Positions 7,111 through 15,549 are shown, counted from the stretch's first letter. The stretch is DNA of 17,828 bases from JAYTQQ01 sp043784965 (GCA_043784965.1 JAYVXS010000121.1:1-17828), one strand, 5' to 3'. Program-made: numbers and translations. Notes: generated from the letters alone by a model not told the origin.

Positions 7111-8634
7111 ATGTCTGAAAATCCAATTTTAGCGACAATTGAAATTCTAGAAAGACTATCCAGCGATCCAAAGCTATTGGCGGAATTAGATTCTGAGCAG
7201 CGCAACGCTTTACTTAAGGCTGCCGGGCAACTTTCACGTCCTGATAAAAATCAAATTCGCGTTCGACAAAAGGCGGCAATGTCTGGCCGGCGTAAAGCAG
7301 TTAGCTTGCAAGACCGCAAGGCGCGCGCGCAAACCGGCATTCGCGAGGCGAGGCTTACAAGTGTATTTCAAGCTCCTTTAAGAATTACTGAGAGACCAGC
7401 AATTGATGAACAGAAGACTCAGTTTTTAAAGTCCCCACGCAATTGTTATGTTTGCAAAGCAGAGTTTGTGAAGCTGCACTTCTTTTACGATTCGATGTGC
7501 TCTGAATGTGCCGAGTTCAATTATGAAAAACGATTTCAATTGGCAGATCTCACAGGCCAAGTTGCATTAATCACCGGAGCTCGTCTCAAGATCGGCTACC
7601 ACGCGGCGATTATGATGTTGAAGTCAGGTGCTCGGGTGATTGTGACAACACGCTTTCCGATTGATGCGGCTTTGAGATTTGCTCGCGAGCCCGAGTTTTC
7701 TCGGTGGGGCGATCGTTTGCAGATTCACGGTTTGGATTTGCGGCATACTCCAAGTGTTGAGATATTTTGTCGCTATATTGAACAAACTGTCGATCGACTC
7801 GACATTCTAATTAATAATGCCGCCCAAACAGTTCGTCGCCCACCGGGCTTTTATGCACATTTGATGGAAAATGAAAAAATCATGTTCCAGGATTTGCCAC
7901 AAGGAGCTCGCCAAATACTTCGGACAAGCCAAGATTGTCGGGCTGAACTCAACTCGCTTTGTTCTCAGGTTGGCGCTGGTGAATCTTCGGCCTTGGTGAC
8001 ATGGCATGGCCAGGGCCCTGGTATTGGCTTACGGGCCTCGGCTCAATTGTCGCAGATACCGTATTCTTATGATAATTCGTTAGCTGTCGAAGAAGTCTTT
8101 CCTCGCGGAAAGTTAGATGCTGATCTTCAGCAGGTCGATTTACGAGCCACGAATTCTTGGCGTTTGAAGCTGGCGGATGTTCCGGCAGCTGAGATGTTAG
8201 AAGTTCAATTAGTGAATTCGGTCGCCCCTTTTGTATTATGCAGTCAATTGGCGCCGCTTATGAGGCGCGATAATACCGGAAAGAAGCACATTGTGAACGT
8301 CACCGCGATGGAAGGTAAGTTTTATCGCTTTACAAAAACTGACCGCCACCCACACACCAATATGGCCAAGGCGGCGCTGAATATGCTCACGCATACCTCG
8401 GCCAGTGATCTAGCTAAAGACGGAATCTTCATGAATGCTGTCGACACGGGCTGGGTTACGGATGAAGACCCTGCATCGCTGGCGAATTTAAAAACTCAAG
8501 TTCATGATTTTCAGCCGCCGCTTGATATTGTTGATGGTGCGGCACGTGTCTGTGATCCATTCATAGACGGAATTATCACCGGCAAGCATTGGTGTGGAAA
8601 ATTCTTAAAAGACTATAAACCCACCGATTGGTAG
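7111..8634 (+). CDS. Long atypical short-chain dehydrogenase/reductase with N-terminal four-cysteine module
   Basis: At 507 residues this is twice the usual SDR length. Residues 1-100 are charged and helical with no recognised domain. CYVC (112-115) and CSEC (130-133) make a likely zinc-binding module. The Rossmann part begins at 148 with the cofactor motif TGARLKIG (155-162) and NNAAQT (235-240). About 130 residues are then inserted before VNSVAPF (368-374). The active-site region reads NVTAMEG (396-402) and HTNMAKAALNML (415-426): Lys420 is kept, but the catalytic Tyr four residues earlier is Thr416 and the usual Ser is Thr398. VDTGWVTDEDP (444-454) ends the fold. Cofactor binding is likely; substrate unknown. 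The start has no clear ribosome site. TTGACA occurs at 7074-7079, but without a good -10 box. Confidence 0.85.
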   Translation: MSENPILATIEILERLSSDPKLLAELDSEQRNALLKAAGQLSRPDKNQIRVRQKAAMSGRRKAVSLQDRKARAQTGIREARLTSVFQAPLRITERPAIDEQKTQFLKSPRNCYVCKAEFVKLHFFYDSMCSECAEFNYEKRFQLADLTGQVALITGARLKIGYHAAIMMLKSGARVIVTTRFPIDAALRFAREPEFSRWGDRLQIHGLDLRHTPSVEIFCRYIEQTVDRLDILINNAAQTVRRPPGFYAHLMENEKIMFQDLPQGARQILRTSQDCRAELNSLCSQVGAGESSALVTWHGQGPGIGLRASAQLSQIPYSYDNSLAVEEVFPRGKLDADLQQVDLRATNSWRLKLADVPAAEMLEVQLVNSVAPFVLCSQLAPLMRRDNTGKKHIVNVTAMEGKFYRFTKTDRHPHTNMAKAALNMLTHTSASDLAKDGIFMNAVDTGWVTDEDPASLANLKTQVHDFQPPLDIVDGAARVCDPFIDGIITGKHWCGKFLKDYKPTDW

Positions 8635-8724
8635 GCCATTGTTGGATCCTATGTGGAAAAGTCCGAGTTCAGGGGCTGTGAGACTGGCAAACTGATTTCG
8701 GAAACCGGGCCAGAAATCAAACGG

Positions 8725-8810
8725 CCCACCCATAACTGGGACAGAAACCGAAAAACTGCAATCAGTCGCAGCTGCCACCAAACTGATCTTCATAGCCAGA
8801 CCGACCAAAA
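8725..8810. repeat. Dispersed intergenic repeat, copy 1
   Basis: These 86 bases align without gaps to 16095-16180; by hand count 61 of 86 positions agree (about 71%). Shared blocks include GAAAAAC, ATCAGT, TGCCA and ACCAAAA. Similarity stops sharply after ACCAAAA on the right and fades within about 10 bases on the left. Both copies lie in non-coding gaps and in the same orientation. Confidence 0.7.
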
Positions 8811-8986
8811 GAAGATAGGGCTCACATCAGGCAAATAGTTCTGGCTCGAAGCTTGCAAATTGTATTTTGAAAGCACTTTTTATATTCAAATTGTTTCAGT
8901 TGAGTTAGGACTTGTTGCGGATTAGACAATTTGCAATTAACAATACCTTTTTACAAATCGAAGGCTAGCAAACCACTTTCTAAAAT

Positions 8987-8990
8987 AGGA
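8987..8990 (+). promoter_or_regulatory. Ribosome binding site of the ABC-F gene
   Basis: AGGA lies seven bases before the ATG at 8998 and supports this start; it is the only Shine-Dalgarno-like sequence in the AT-rich leader. Confidence 0.6.
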
Positions 8991-8997
8991 TCTTTTA

Positions 8998-10605
8998 ATG
9001 ATTAGTACTTCAAACTTAAGTCTGAGCTTCGGAGCTAAAAAGCTTTTCGAAGATGTAAATGTGAAATTCACTCCAGGAAATTGCTATGGTCTAATCGGCG
9101 CCAATGGAGCTGGAAAAACCACATTTTTTAAAATTCTTTCAAAAGAAATCGAGCCCAATACGGGCGAGGTCGCAATTGCCCCTAATTTGCGGCTTTCTGT
9201 ATTAAAGCAAGATCATTACGCCTTTGATGAGCAGCAGATTTTGAAGACTGTACTAATGGGAAATGAAAAACTTTTCAAAATTATGCAAGAAAAAGAAGAG
9301 CTTTATGCCAAGCCATATTTTTTGGATGCTGATGGTGTTCGGGCAGGCGAGCTTGAAATGGCCTTTGCTGAGCTTGGCGGATACGAAGCCGAGTCTGAAG
9401 CGGGTACGATGCTTGCTGGCCTAGGAGTCGACGAATCACGTCATACCGAATTGATTAAAGATTTAGTGAGTGGTGACAAAGTTAAGGTTTTGCTTGCGCA
9501 GGCACTATTTGGACAGCCTGATATTTTATTGCTCGATGAGCCGACTAACCATCTTGATATCTATGCGATTCAATGGCTTGAAGATTTTCTTTTGAACTTT
9601 GAAAACACCGTAATCGTCATTTCCCATGACCGGCATTTTTTAAATAAGGTGTGCACTCACATGGCTGACATTGATTTCTCAAAGGTCACAACATTCACTG
9701 GAAATTACGATTTTTGGCGCCAGGCAAGTGAGTTAAGTCAACGCCTGCTCTCGGATCAAAATAAGAAGAGCTCTGACAAGGCTGAAGAATTAAAGGCCTT
9801 CATTGCTAGGTTTAGTGCCAATGCTTCTAAATCTCGACAAGCGTCTTCTCGCCAGAAACAACTTGAAAAATTAGAGTTCAATGAAATGCCAAAGTCCTCT
9901 CGCAAACAACCCTATGTAGGATTTGATCTCAAGCGCGAACTCGGTAGTGATATACTGCTGATTGAGGGACTTTCGAAATCTTTAAACGGCGAGAGTATTC
10001 TTAAAAACATTAGTTTTCGCATGAATAAGGGCGACAAGATCGCTTTGATCGGTAAAAACGATCTGGCGAAAACCTTGCTTATGGATATTTTAGCCGGAGA
10101 TGTCCCGGCAGATTCGGGTCGATTTACCTGGGGTGGCTCTACGGTCAGAAATTATTTTCCGACCGATAATTCGAAGTACTTCAATGGCGATGAGGCTAGT
10201 TTGGTCGATTGGCTCAGGCAATATTCAGAGGACAAAGATGAGTCTTTTATTCGCGGGTTTTTAGGGAAGATGCTTTTTAGTGGAGCCGAGGCCCTTAAGC
10301 GGCCAAAGGTATTGTCGGGTGGCGAAAAAGTACGATGTATGCTCGCCAAAATGATGTTATCGGGAGCAAATATTTTGATGCTAGACGGCCCAACAAGTCA
10401 TTTGGATCTCGAGAGTATCACCGCGGTCAATGAAGGAATTCAAAGATTTAAGGGCAGTGTTATTTTCACCTCGCATGATCATGAGTTCATTCAAACTGTT
10501 GCCAATCGAATTATCGAAATTGATATAGGAATTGTTTACGATAACCACATTAGTTTTGACGATTATATTGAAGAGCAGAAAATCAAAAAGCTCGCCGCCA
10601 AATAG
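8998..10605 (+). CDS. ybiT: ABC-F family ATPase, YbiT/YkpA type
   Basis: A soluble 535-residue protein with two ATP-binding domains, no membrane segments and the family's usual length. ABC-F proteins of this group act on ribosomes. Domain 1: Walker A GANGAGKT (34-41), degenerate signature LVSGD (156-160), Walker B LLLDEPTNHLD (177-187, Glu181) and switch His210. The charged linker (about 245-310) is rich in Lys/Arg/Ser, as expected for the tRNA-contacting element. Domain 2: degenerate Walker A GKNDLAKT (352-359), perfect signature LSGGE (439-443), Walker B MLDGPTSHLD (461-470) in which the catalytic Glu is Gly464, and switch His493. One composite site is therefore canonical and the other degenerate. 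The stop is four bases from the convergent stop of the next gene. Confidence 0.93.
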   Translation: MISTSNLSLSFGAKKLFEDVNVKFTPGNCYGLIGANGAGKTTFFKILSKEIEPNTGEVAIAPNLRLSVLKQDHYAFDEQQILKTVLMGNEKLFKIMQEKEELYAKPYFLDADGVRAGELEMAFAELGGYEAESEAGTMLAGLGVDESRHTELIKDLVSGDKVKVLLAQALFGQPDILLLDEPTNHLDIYAIQWLEDFLLNFENTVIVISHDRHFLNKVCTHMADIDFSKVTTFTGNYDFWRQASELSQRLLSDQNKKSSDKAEELKAFIARFSANASKSRQASSRQKQLEKLEFNEMPKSSRKQPYVGFDLKRELGSDILLIEGLSKSLNGESILKNISFRMNKGDKIALIGKNDLAKTLLMDILAGDVPADSGRFTWGGSTVRNYFPTDNSKYFNGDEASLVDWLRQYSEDKDESFIRGFLGKMLFSGAEALKRPKVLSGGEKVRCMLAKMMLSGANILMLDGPTSHLDLESITAVNEGIQRFKGSVIFTSHDHEFIQTVANRIIEIDIGIVYDNHISFDDYIEEQKIKKLAAK

Positions 10606-10609
10606 CAAT

Positions 10610-11095
10610 CTACTTCCTGAGAGATTTTTCATTATTGATATGGGTAGGAATTCCGGTTCCACTCCAAGAAAGCGTCTGATAGCCACCTTCGCGAACTTTT
10701 CTAGAATAAATATCCACATTGATGAGGCAATTGAAGTTGGCCTGCACCGCAATGAATGCCAGGCGCAGCAAGGTTTCATCTGGATCTGGACAATTTTCGA
10801 CTTTAATTGGTGGCTCTTCACTTTTAAAAATTCGCGACTCTTTACTTTGATTCTTCAGAAAAATGTTTACGTTTTTGGCAAGTTCCATAGTTATGCTATA
10901 CTGCTCTAATTTGGACGCAACCTTCTCATCAAAGCAGTGGGGGCAATAAGCAGAGCAGGTTAGCTCTTCAGGGATTTTTTTTAAAAACGAGAAGCTATCT
11001 TCTTCTAAAAATTGCGCGCAGTTTTTGCAAACTGGATTTTTGCAAATGCCACAGGTGAGTCCAGCTTTTGATTTTAGACAAATTGAACATTCCAT
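10610..11095 (-). CDS. Cys-rich zinc-finger protein with a YbjQ-like C-terminal segment
   Basis: A 161-residue soluble protein. Nine cysteines fall in residues 3-54 in the order C3-C6, C15-C18, C23-C26, C47, C51-C54, a RING/B-box-like arrangement that should bind two zinc ions. After a charged spacer (60-100), residues 106-150 (ETLLRLAFIAVQANFNCLIN, then RKVREGGYQTLSWSGTG) resemble the small YbjQ/DUF74-type beta-alpha domain where a helix precedes an AxxxGxNAI-like strand; this match is by eye and weak. The gene ends tail to tail with the ABC-F gene, leaving four bases between stops, and starts 63 bases after the protease gene, so it may be the last gene of that operon. GGTGG lies six bases before the ATG. 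Function unknown. Confidence 0.75.
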   Translation of the reverse strand: MECSICLKSKAGLTCGICKNPVCKNCAQFLEEDSFSFLKKIPEELTCSAYCPHCFDEKVASKLEQYSITMELAKNVNIFLKNQSKESRIFKSEEPPIKVENCPDPDETLLRLAFIAVQANFNCLINVDIYSRKVREGGYQTLSWSGTGIPTHINNEKSLRK

Positions 11096-11158
11096 TTGTG
11101 ACCACCGAGTTTCTTATTAGCCCTTGTATGGATGAACAGAGCTTATAGTTGATTCTCA

Positions 11159-13162
11159 CTACCAAAGAGAACAGTGATTTTTGGGAGCCATGCGGGCGCC
11201 CGATTTACAGTGAAATGCCGTTGCAAACTCAGGGCGATTGGCGACCACAGCATTTACGCGAAATTCAGGTGGTGGATGAAAATTGGTAAGCAAATTGTCT
11301 CGTAACTTTTCATCCGAAATTTTGGTACACCAACCCTGAGCATAGGCCAAAAAGTATTGTTGTAACTCATCGAAATTTTCAAATTTTGGAGTTTTGCGAT
11401 TGGCGAGCTTATTGAGGGCCATGATGCCGAGTTTAAGGCCCCCATTGTCTGCTAAATTTTCTCCAAGGGTTGCCTTGCCACGAATGCGCAATTTTGAACC
11501 AGGGATGATTTCGTAGGCTTCAGTTTGCTTCACAAAGCACTCAGAGAGATTTTCAAATTTCTTTTTTGCTGTTGGTGTCCACCAGGCAACAAAATTGCCA
11601 TCGGCATCCATATCCTTTCCAGAGTCATCGAAGCCGTGGGTGAGTTCGTGGCCGATTGTGCTGCCGCCCAAGCTTGAATAGTTTGCCGCATCACTAAAGA
11701 TCGGATCAAATACCGGAGGCACGAGCTCCCCTAGTGGCAAAACCATTTCATTATTGGAGTTGGTATAATAGGCGTTAGCTTCCCAGACCGACATCTGCCA
11801 TTCAGTGCGATCAGTTGGCTTGCCGATTTTCGCAAGATCACGGCGTGTTTCGAATTCAGTGGCGCGAAGCTCATTTAAGTAAAAAGAGTCATCTTTTATT
11901 TCAAGTTTTGAGTAGTCGCGCCAGCGTTCAGGGTAGGCAATTTTACCGGTGAGCTTTGCTAATTTCAACTCGGCCGCTCGTTTTGTCTTTTGATCCATCC
12001 AGGTTAGCTTTTTCAAGTCAGTAGCAAATGAGTCTTTTATATTTTGAAATAATACAGTCGTCTTATCATGGATTTCTTTAGCATTCGGGATGCTGGCTAC
12101 ATAGGCTTCACCCAAGGCTTCATTCATCTCATTGGCCACAGTTTGCGTACAGTACTTCCAGCGCGGGGGAAGTTCATTTTGACCATTTAAATATTTACGC
12201 CAAAAAGTAAAATCCTCTTGTTGAACTGGTCCGGCCAAATAGTATGCAGACCGATGAATCAGTTTATATTTAAGAATATTTGAAAGAACATCGGATTTCA
12301 TAGTGCCTAGTTGAGCGCTAAGGTGTTTCATGAATTCAGGCTCAACAACATTTAACTTTTTTGGTGCCGAGATGCCGAGGCCGGAAATAAAAGTATCCCA
12401 GTCAATATTGGGGGCTAAGGATTTCAACCCATTGAAGTCCATAGGATGAAAACGTTTGGCAGTATCTCTAAGGTCATCTTTTTTCATTGAGTGTTTTGCA
12501 AGCTCGGTTTCGAAGGCTAAAATATTCACTGCGATTAAAGCGGCCGCCTTCTCGGTTTCGCCAACCAGCTTAAACATAGCGGCGATATGAGATTTATAGC
12601 GCTCGCGAATCTCTTGGGATTTTGTATCGTCTTTCAAATAGTAATCTGGATCAGGCAGCGACATGCCACCGCGATCAACAGCGGCGATCACCTGACTCGA
12701 ATCCTTAAGATCTTGGTCGCTACCAAATTCAAAAAGTTCATGAGCGCCAATTAGGTCGAGTGCCGCAAAATGTTTTGCGATACTCGCACGATCTTTTAAG
12801 TTATCGAGCTCACTCAATTTTTTCTTAAGCTCGCTTAGTCCATCTGTTTTGTTTTCAATACACGTTTTATAGAAGCTACCTAGTTTGGCTTGGGTACCTG
12901 TTGACTTTTGGTTTTGCGAAAGATTACTAAGAAGAAGGTTTAGGCTTTCTTCCACATTGTCTGAAAGGACATTACCTTGGCGCCAATAACTGGCTTTATC
13001 AGCCGGGAGCTTAAAATCTTTCAGCCAGCTTCCACAAGAGTACTGGTAAAAGTTTTCGCAGGGATCAACTTTACGATCAATTGCCGTAGAATCCAATATA
13101 TTTTGAACGGGGCTGGTCGCAAAGGCACTTTGAATCAGAATTGAAATGTATAATTTTATCAT
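11159..13162 (-). CDS. pepO: Exported M13 family zinc metalloprotease (neprilysin/PepO type)
   Basis: A 667-residue peptidase of full family length. Residues 1-16 are a short signal peptide (MIKLYISILIQSAFA). The N-terminal M13 domain starts with DPCENFYQYSCGSW (33-46). The catalytic domain has NAYYTNSNNEMVLP (463-476), the zinc motif HELTH (His505, Glu506, His509), the third ligand Glu568 in GENLADNGG with Asp572, and the closing CSLW (664-667), preceded by MAP. All catalytic residues are present, so it is predicted active. M13 enzymes cleave oligopeptides up to about 40 residues; a periplasmic or secreted site is implied. It follows the aldo/keto reductase gene by 60 bases. The ATG has no strong ribosome site. 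Confidence 0.95.
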   Translation of the reverse strand: MIKLYISILIQSAFATSPVQNILDSTAIDRKVDPCENFYQYSCGSWLKDFKLPADKASYWRQGNVLSDNVEESLNLLLSNLSQNQKSTGTQAKLGSFYKTCIENKTDGLSELKKKLSELDNLKDRASIAKHFAALDLIGAHELFEFGSDQDLKDSSQVIAAVDRGGMSLPDPDYYLKDDTKSQEIRERYKSHIAAMFKLVGETEKAAALIAVNILAFETELAKHSMKKDDLRDTAKRFHPMDFNGLKSLAPNIDWDTFISGLGISAPKKLNVVEPEFMKHLSAQLGTMKSDVLSNILKYKLIHRSAYYLAGPVQQEDFTFWRKYLNGQNELPPRWKYCTQTVANEMNEALGEAYVASIPNAKEIHDKTTVLFQNIKDSFATDLKKLTWMDQKTKRAAELKLAKLTGKIAYPERWRDYSKLEIKDDSFYLNELRATEFETRRDLAKIGKPTDRTEWQMSVWEANAYYTNSNNEMVLPLGELVPPVFDPIFSDAANYSSLGGSTIGHELTHGFDDSGKDMDADGNFVAWWTPTAKKKFENLSECFVKQTEAYEIIPGSKLRIRGKATLGENLADNGGLKLGIMALNKLANRKTPKFENFDELQQYFLAYAQGWCTKISDEKLRDNLLTNFHPPPEFRVNAVVANRPEFATAFHCKSGARMAPKNHCSLW

Positions 13163-13211
13163 TTCGAAACTCTATCAGTCGAGAAATGATGAAGTCAAAA
13201 GATTCGATAAG

Positions 13212-13225
13212 TAAGCGGCTGCTTA
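13212..13225. repeat. Small hairpin at the stop of the aldo/keto reductase gene
   Basis: TAAGC (13212-13216) and GCTTA (13221-13225) pair exactly around GGCT; on the minus strand the stem begins with the TAA stop of the reductase gene. No T-run follows, so it is at most a weak attenuator between this gene and the protease gene. Confidence 0.3.
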
Positions 13226-14248
13226 GAGGTCTTTGATGCTTGGAGAAAACTGCGGAAACAAGCGCTGTTGCCAGTATGGATATAGAACGCGCGTACTGCT
13301 GGCGGCGTCGAGGCGCGCTATCTCATTGACCGTAAGTTCCCAGCCGATAGCTCCAAGATTTTCTAAGAGTTGCTGCTCGTTTCGGGCGCCAATCACAATA
13401 CTACTCACGGTGGGTCTGCGTAAAAGCCAATTGAGTGCAATTTGTGGGATGGTTTTCTCGCGCTCCTTAGCAATTTCGTCCAAAACGTCAACAACCCGAA
13501 ATAAGACTTCATTATCATAACTTACAAATTGGATCTGTCCAAGCCGACTGCTTTTTGGTGCAGTTTGATTTCTGCGAATTTTTCCACTTAGGGCGCCTCC
13601 AGCCAATGGACTCCAAACCATCGTGCCGATGCCCTGATCGGCCGCTAGTGGCAGGAGCTCCCATTCGAACTCACGGCCAATGAGACTGTAGTAGACCTGA
13701 TGGGCAATGTAGCGGCTCCAACCAAATTTTTCAGAAATTGATAGCGACTTCATGAGGTGCCAGCTTGAAAAGTTTGAGCAAGCAATATAGCGGATCTTGC
13801 CACTTTGAATAAGATTGTCGAGTGCTTTGAGCGTTTCTTCGATCGGAGTATGGGCATCGAATCCGTGCATATTAAAAATGTCAATGTGGTCGGTCCCTAA
13901 ACGTTTAAGACTTGCTTCGCAAGATTCAATAATATGAAAGCGTGAGGAGCCCGATTCATTCGGGCCAGACCCCATAGGATAAGTGCATTTAGTTGACAGT
14001 AAGACTTCGTTTCGACGTCCAATTAAAGAATGGCCCAAAATTTCTTCAGCTTTGCCGTTTGAATAGCCGTTCGCGGTATCAAAGAAATTAAGATTGGCAT
14101 CGAGGCAAAGATCAATCAATCGCTTGGCCTCCCTTAGATCGGTTGAACCCCAAGCTTTAAAGAAGTCTCCAATTCCACCAAAGGTGGCAGTGCCAAAACT
14201 CAATATAGGAACTTTTAACCCAGAATGTCCAAGTCTTCGATATTCCAT
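13223..14248 (-). CDS. Aldo/keto reductase
   Basis: A 341-residue NADPH-dependent aldo/keto reductase of the YajO/Tas-like group. The catalytic tetrad is complete: Asp57 and Tyr62 in FFDTANGYSNG, Lys87 in LLSTKCTYP, and His128 in IFNMHGF. SPLAGGALSGK (213-223) and VIGARNEQQLLENL (285-298) are the cofactor-binding loops. The C-terminus YPYWQQRLFPQ is typical of this group. The likely reaction is reduction of an aldehyde or ketone, substrate unknown. AAGGA six bases upstream supports the ATG. The start is only 13 bases past the stop of the metallophosphoesterase gene, so the two are cotranscribed. Confidence 0.93.
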   Translation of the reverse strand: MEYRRLGHSGLKVPILSFGTATFGGIGDFFKAWGSTDLREAKRLIDLCLDANLNFFDTANGYSNGKAEEILGHSLIGRRNEVLLSTKCTYPMGSGPNESGSSRFHIIESCEASLKRLGTDHIDIFNMHGFDAHTPIEETLKALDNLIQSGKIRYIACSNFSSWHLMKSLSISEKFGWSRYIAHQVYYSLIGREFEWELLPLAADQGIGTMVWSPLAGGALSGKIRRNQTAPKSSRLGQIQFVSYDNEVLFRVVDVLDEIAKEREKTIPQIALNWLLRRPTVSSIVIGARNEQQLLENLGAIGWELTVNEIARLDAASSTRVLYPYWQQRLFPQFSPSIKDL

Positions 14249-14254
14249 AGTAGA

Positions 14255-14259
14255 TCCTT
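14255..14259 (-). promoter_or_regulatory. Ribosome binding site of the aldo/keto reductase gene
   Basis: AAGGA on the minus strand, six bases before the ATG, placed in the 13-base gap after the upstream stop codon. Confidence 0.65.
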
Positions 14260-14261
14260 AT

Positions 14262-15542
14262 TTAGTCGCAATTAATTTTTGTCTTCAATCCAATGGCTTC
14301 TGTTAGCGTGCAATGAAGGACTTCTTTTCCTGTAACGTCATGCTCGACAAGGGCCCATGAGTCCGAAGATTTTCTCTCCAGAGTTAAAAAACCAAAATCT
14401 GCGAAATGTCTGTAGACATCGCTTTTATCCATTTCTTTTGGTGGTTTTGTCAGCTGCGTCCCACCATTGCCAGTGATCAATTCGGGTGGCCGCCCATCCG
14501 AAAATTGATTTAGACTTAAGTTATGTAAGTGCCCAGCAAAAACTACAGAAATCTTAGACTGTAAATTTGTGTTCAAAGCGGGTGTCGTCGTAGACTCATG
14601 ATCCGCACCCTTTGTTAGAAAGGGGCGATGCAGAGCCATCCAGGTGATCGCATTTGCCGGTGGTTCAATTGCATCAAGACTAGTTTGAATATTCGTATCC
14701 TCGGCAGAATCGATGACCGCTAAAACATGGTCGCCCAATTTGACCCAATACGGATCGGATTTCTCTAAACAGATATCTGAGTAAATATGTGGATCCAAAA
14801 ATTTTGACCAACCATTGCCGCCACGTGCACAGGATTCATGATTTCCCCGCACAAAAACCCATGGCGCTTTTCGCAAAAGTGCTTGCACCGGACTAAAAAA
14901 ATCATCTTGCCATGACGGCCAATTATCACCTGATTTACTGCCCGCACATCTTGAGTCTTTTTCAGGGCAGGGCGCTTCGCGATAGTGATAGTCTCCCACG
15001 TGAATAATCAAATCTGGCCCCCAATCTGCGGCAGATTTTGCAAGTTGCGCGAATGGCCACGCCTTTGGATCATTACAATTTTGGATGTCATAGCCCTTTT
15101 TATGCTTTTTGATTCGGCAGCCGGTATCGCCCAGAATCAATATTTTCTTAATTTTTTTAGGCGGCACGGGAAGAATTAGCTCACCGAGATTAATTTTTTG
15201 CACCTGATCTGAAATTTTTAGTTCGCAAACATTAATACTAAATTCCTCAGATGGAACTCCGCGCAGCTTCATTGCCAGAATACTTCCGTCAACGTCTAGT
15301 GTCGGACAGGTGCCACCAACGGTCAAAGCCCGGGCAAGAAGCTCACCACGCGCCCCATATTGCACCCAGGCCTGAGTGACCAGCGAAGCTTCGCCGGCTA
15401 AAGCTCGCTCAATCGACTTCTCTTCAGAGCTCTCTTTTGTAATCTTTTCGGCAGTCTTTTCTGCTGTATTGTTCAGTGTGGAGCAGGCCAAAGTAAAGAG
15501 CGCGATACTTTGCAAAATTACCGGCAATAAATATTTGAACAT
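14262..15542 (-). CDS. Exported metallophosphoesterase, probable lipoprotein
   Basis: A 426-residue calcineurin-like phosphoesterase. The N-terminus has a hydrophobic signal ending in TLAC, with Cys20 as the probable lipid-modified residue; the lipobox is imperfect because Thr stands at -3 and Leu at -2. A charged Lys/Glu spacer (25-50) and a beta-rich region (55-130) precede the catalytic domain. The metal motifs are all present: GDTG (138-141), GDYHY (183-187), GNHE (233-236), His305 in ALHRPF, and GHLH (337-340). This predicts a working dinuclear phosphatase or phosphodiesterase in the periplasm; it resembles purple acid phosphatase/PhoD-like proteins more than cytoplasmic nucleases. Substrate unknown. 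GGAGG seven bases upstream is the best ribosome site of the cluster. It lies 57 bases downstream of the CoA-binding gene. Confidence 0.9.
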   Translation of the reverse strand: MFKYLLPVILQSIALFTLACSTLNNTAEKTAEKITKESSEEKSIERALAGEASLVTQAWVQYGARGELLARALTVGGTCPTLDVDGSILAMKLRGVPSEEFSINVCELKISDQVQKINLGELILPVPPKKIKKILILGDTGCRIKKHKKGYDIQNCNDPKAWPFAQLAKSAADWGPDLIIHVGDYHYREAPCPEKDSRCAGSKSGDNWPSWQDDFFSPVQALLRKAPWVFVRGNHESCARGGNGWSKFLDPHIYSDICLEKSDPYWVKLGDHVLAVIDSAEDTNIQTSLDAIEPPANAITWMALHRPFLTKGADHESTTTPALNTNLQSKISVVFAGHLHNLSLNQFSDGRPPELITGNGGTQLTKPPKEMDKSDVYRHFADFGFLTLERKSSDSWALVEHDVTGKEVLHCTLTEAIGLKTKINCD

Positions 15543-15549
15543 TTACTTT

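Larger units (their letters stand above)
8635..8997. other. Intergenic gap of 363 bases
   Basis: No convincing gene is present. The gap holds a small hairpin (GGGCC 8707-8711 with GGCCC 8723-8727), copy 1 of the dispersed repeat (8725-8810), and an AT-rich leader for the ABC-F gene with only a weak promoter candidate (TTGCGG 8915-8920, AACAAT 8939-8944). I see no terminator for the SDR gene. The two small open frames here (8653-8838 plus, 8605-8808 minus) have no ribosome site and look spurious. Confidence 0.6.

Noticed and set aside
8756..8771. Conserved RNA hairpin in the dispersed repeat
   Set aside because: Copy 1 can pair CTGC with GCAG and copy 2 CCAA with TTGG around AATCAG, but the registers differ, so this is not covariation.
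8605..8808. Minus-strand frame overlapping the SDR end and repeat copy 1
   Set aside because: It begins with TTG without a ribosome site, overlaps a well-supported gene, and the repeat-derived part shows no third-position bias against copy 2.
8653..8838. Plus-strand 61-residue frame in the gap after the SDR gene
   Set aside because: Low-complexity composition, no ribosome site, and the aligned repeat copy does not keep this frame in any convincing way.
10381..10821. Minus-strand 146-residue frame across the end of the ABC-F gene
   Set aside because: It is a shadow of two well-supported convergent genes, with no motif of its own.
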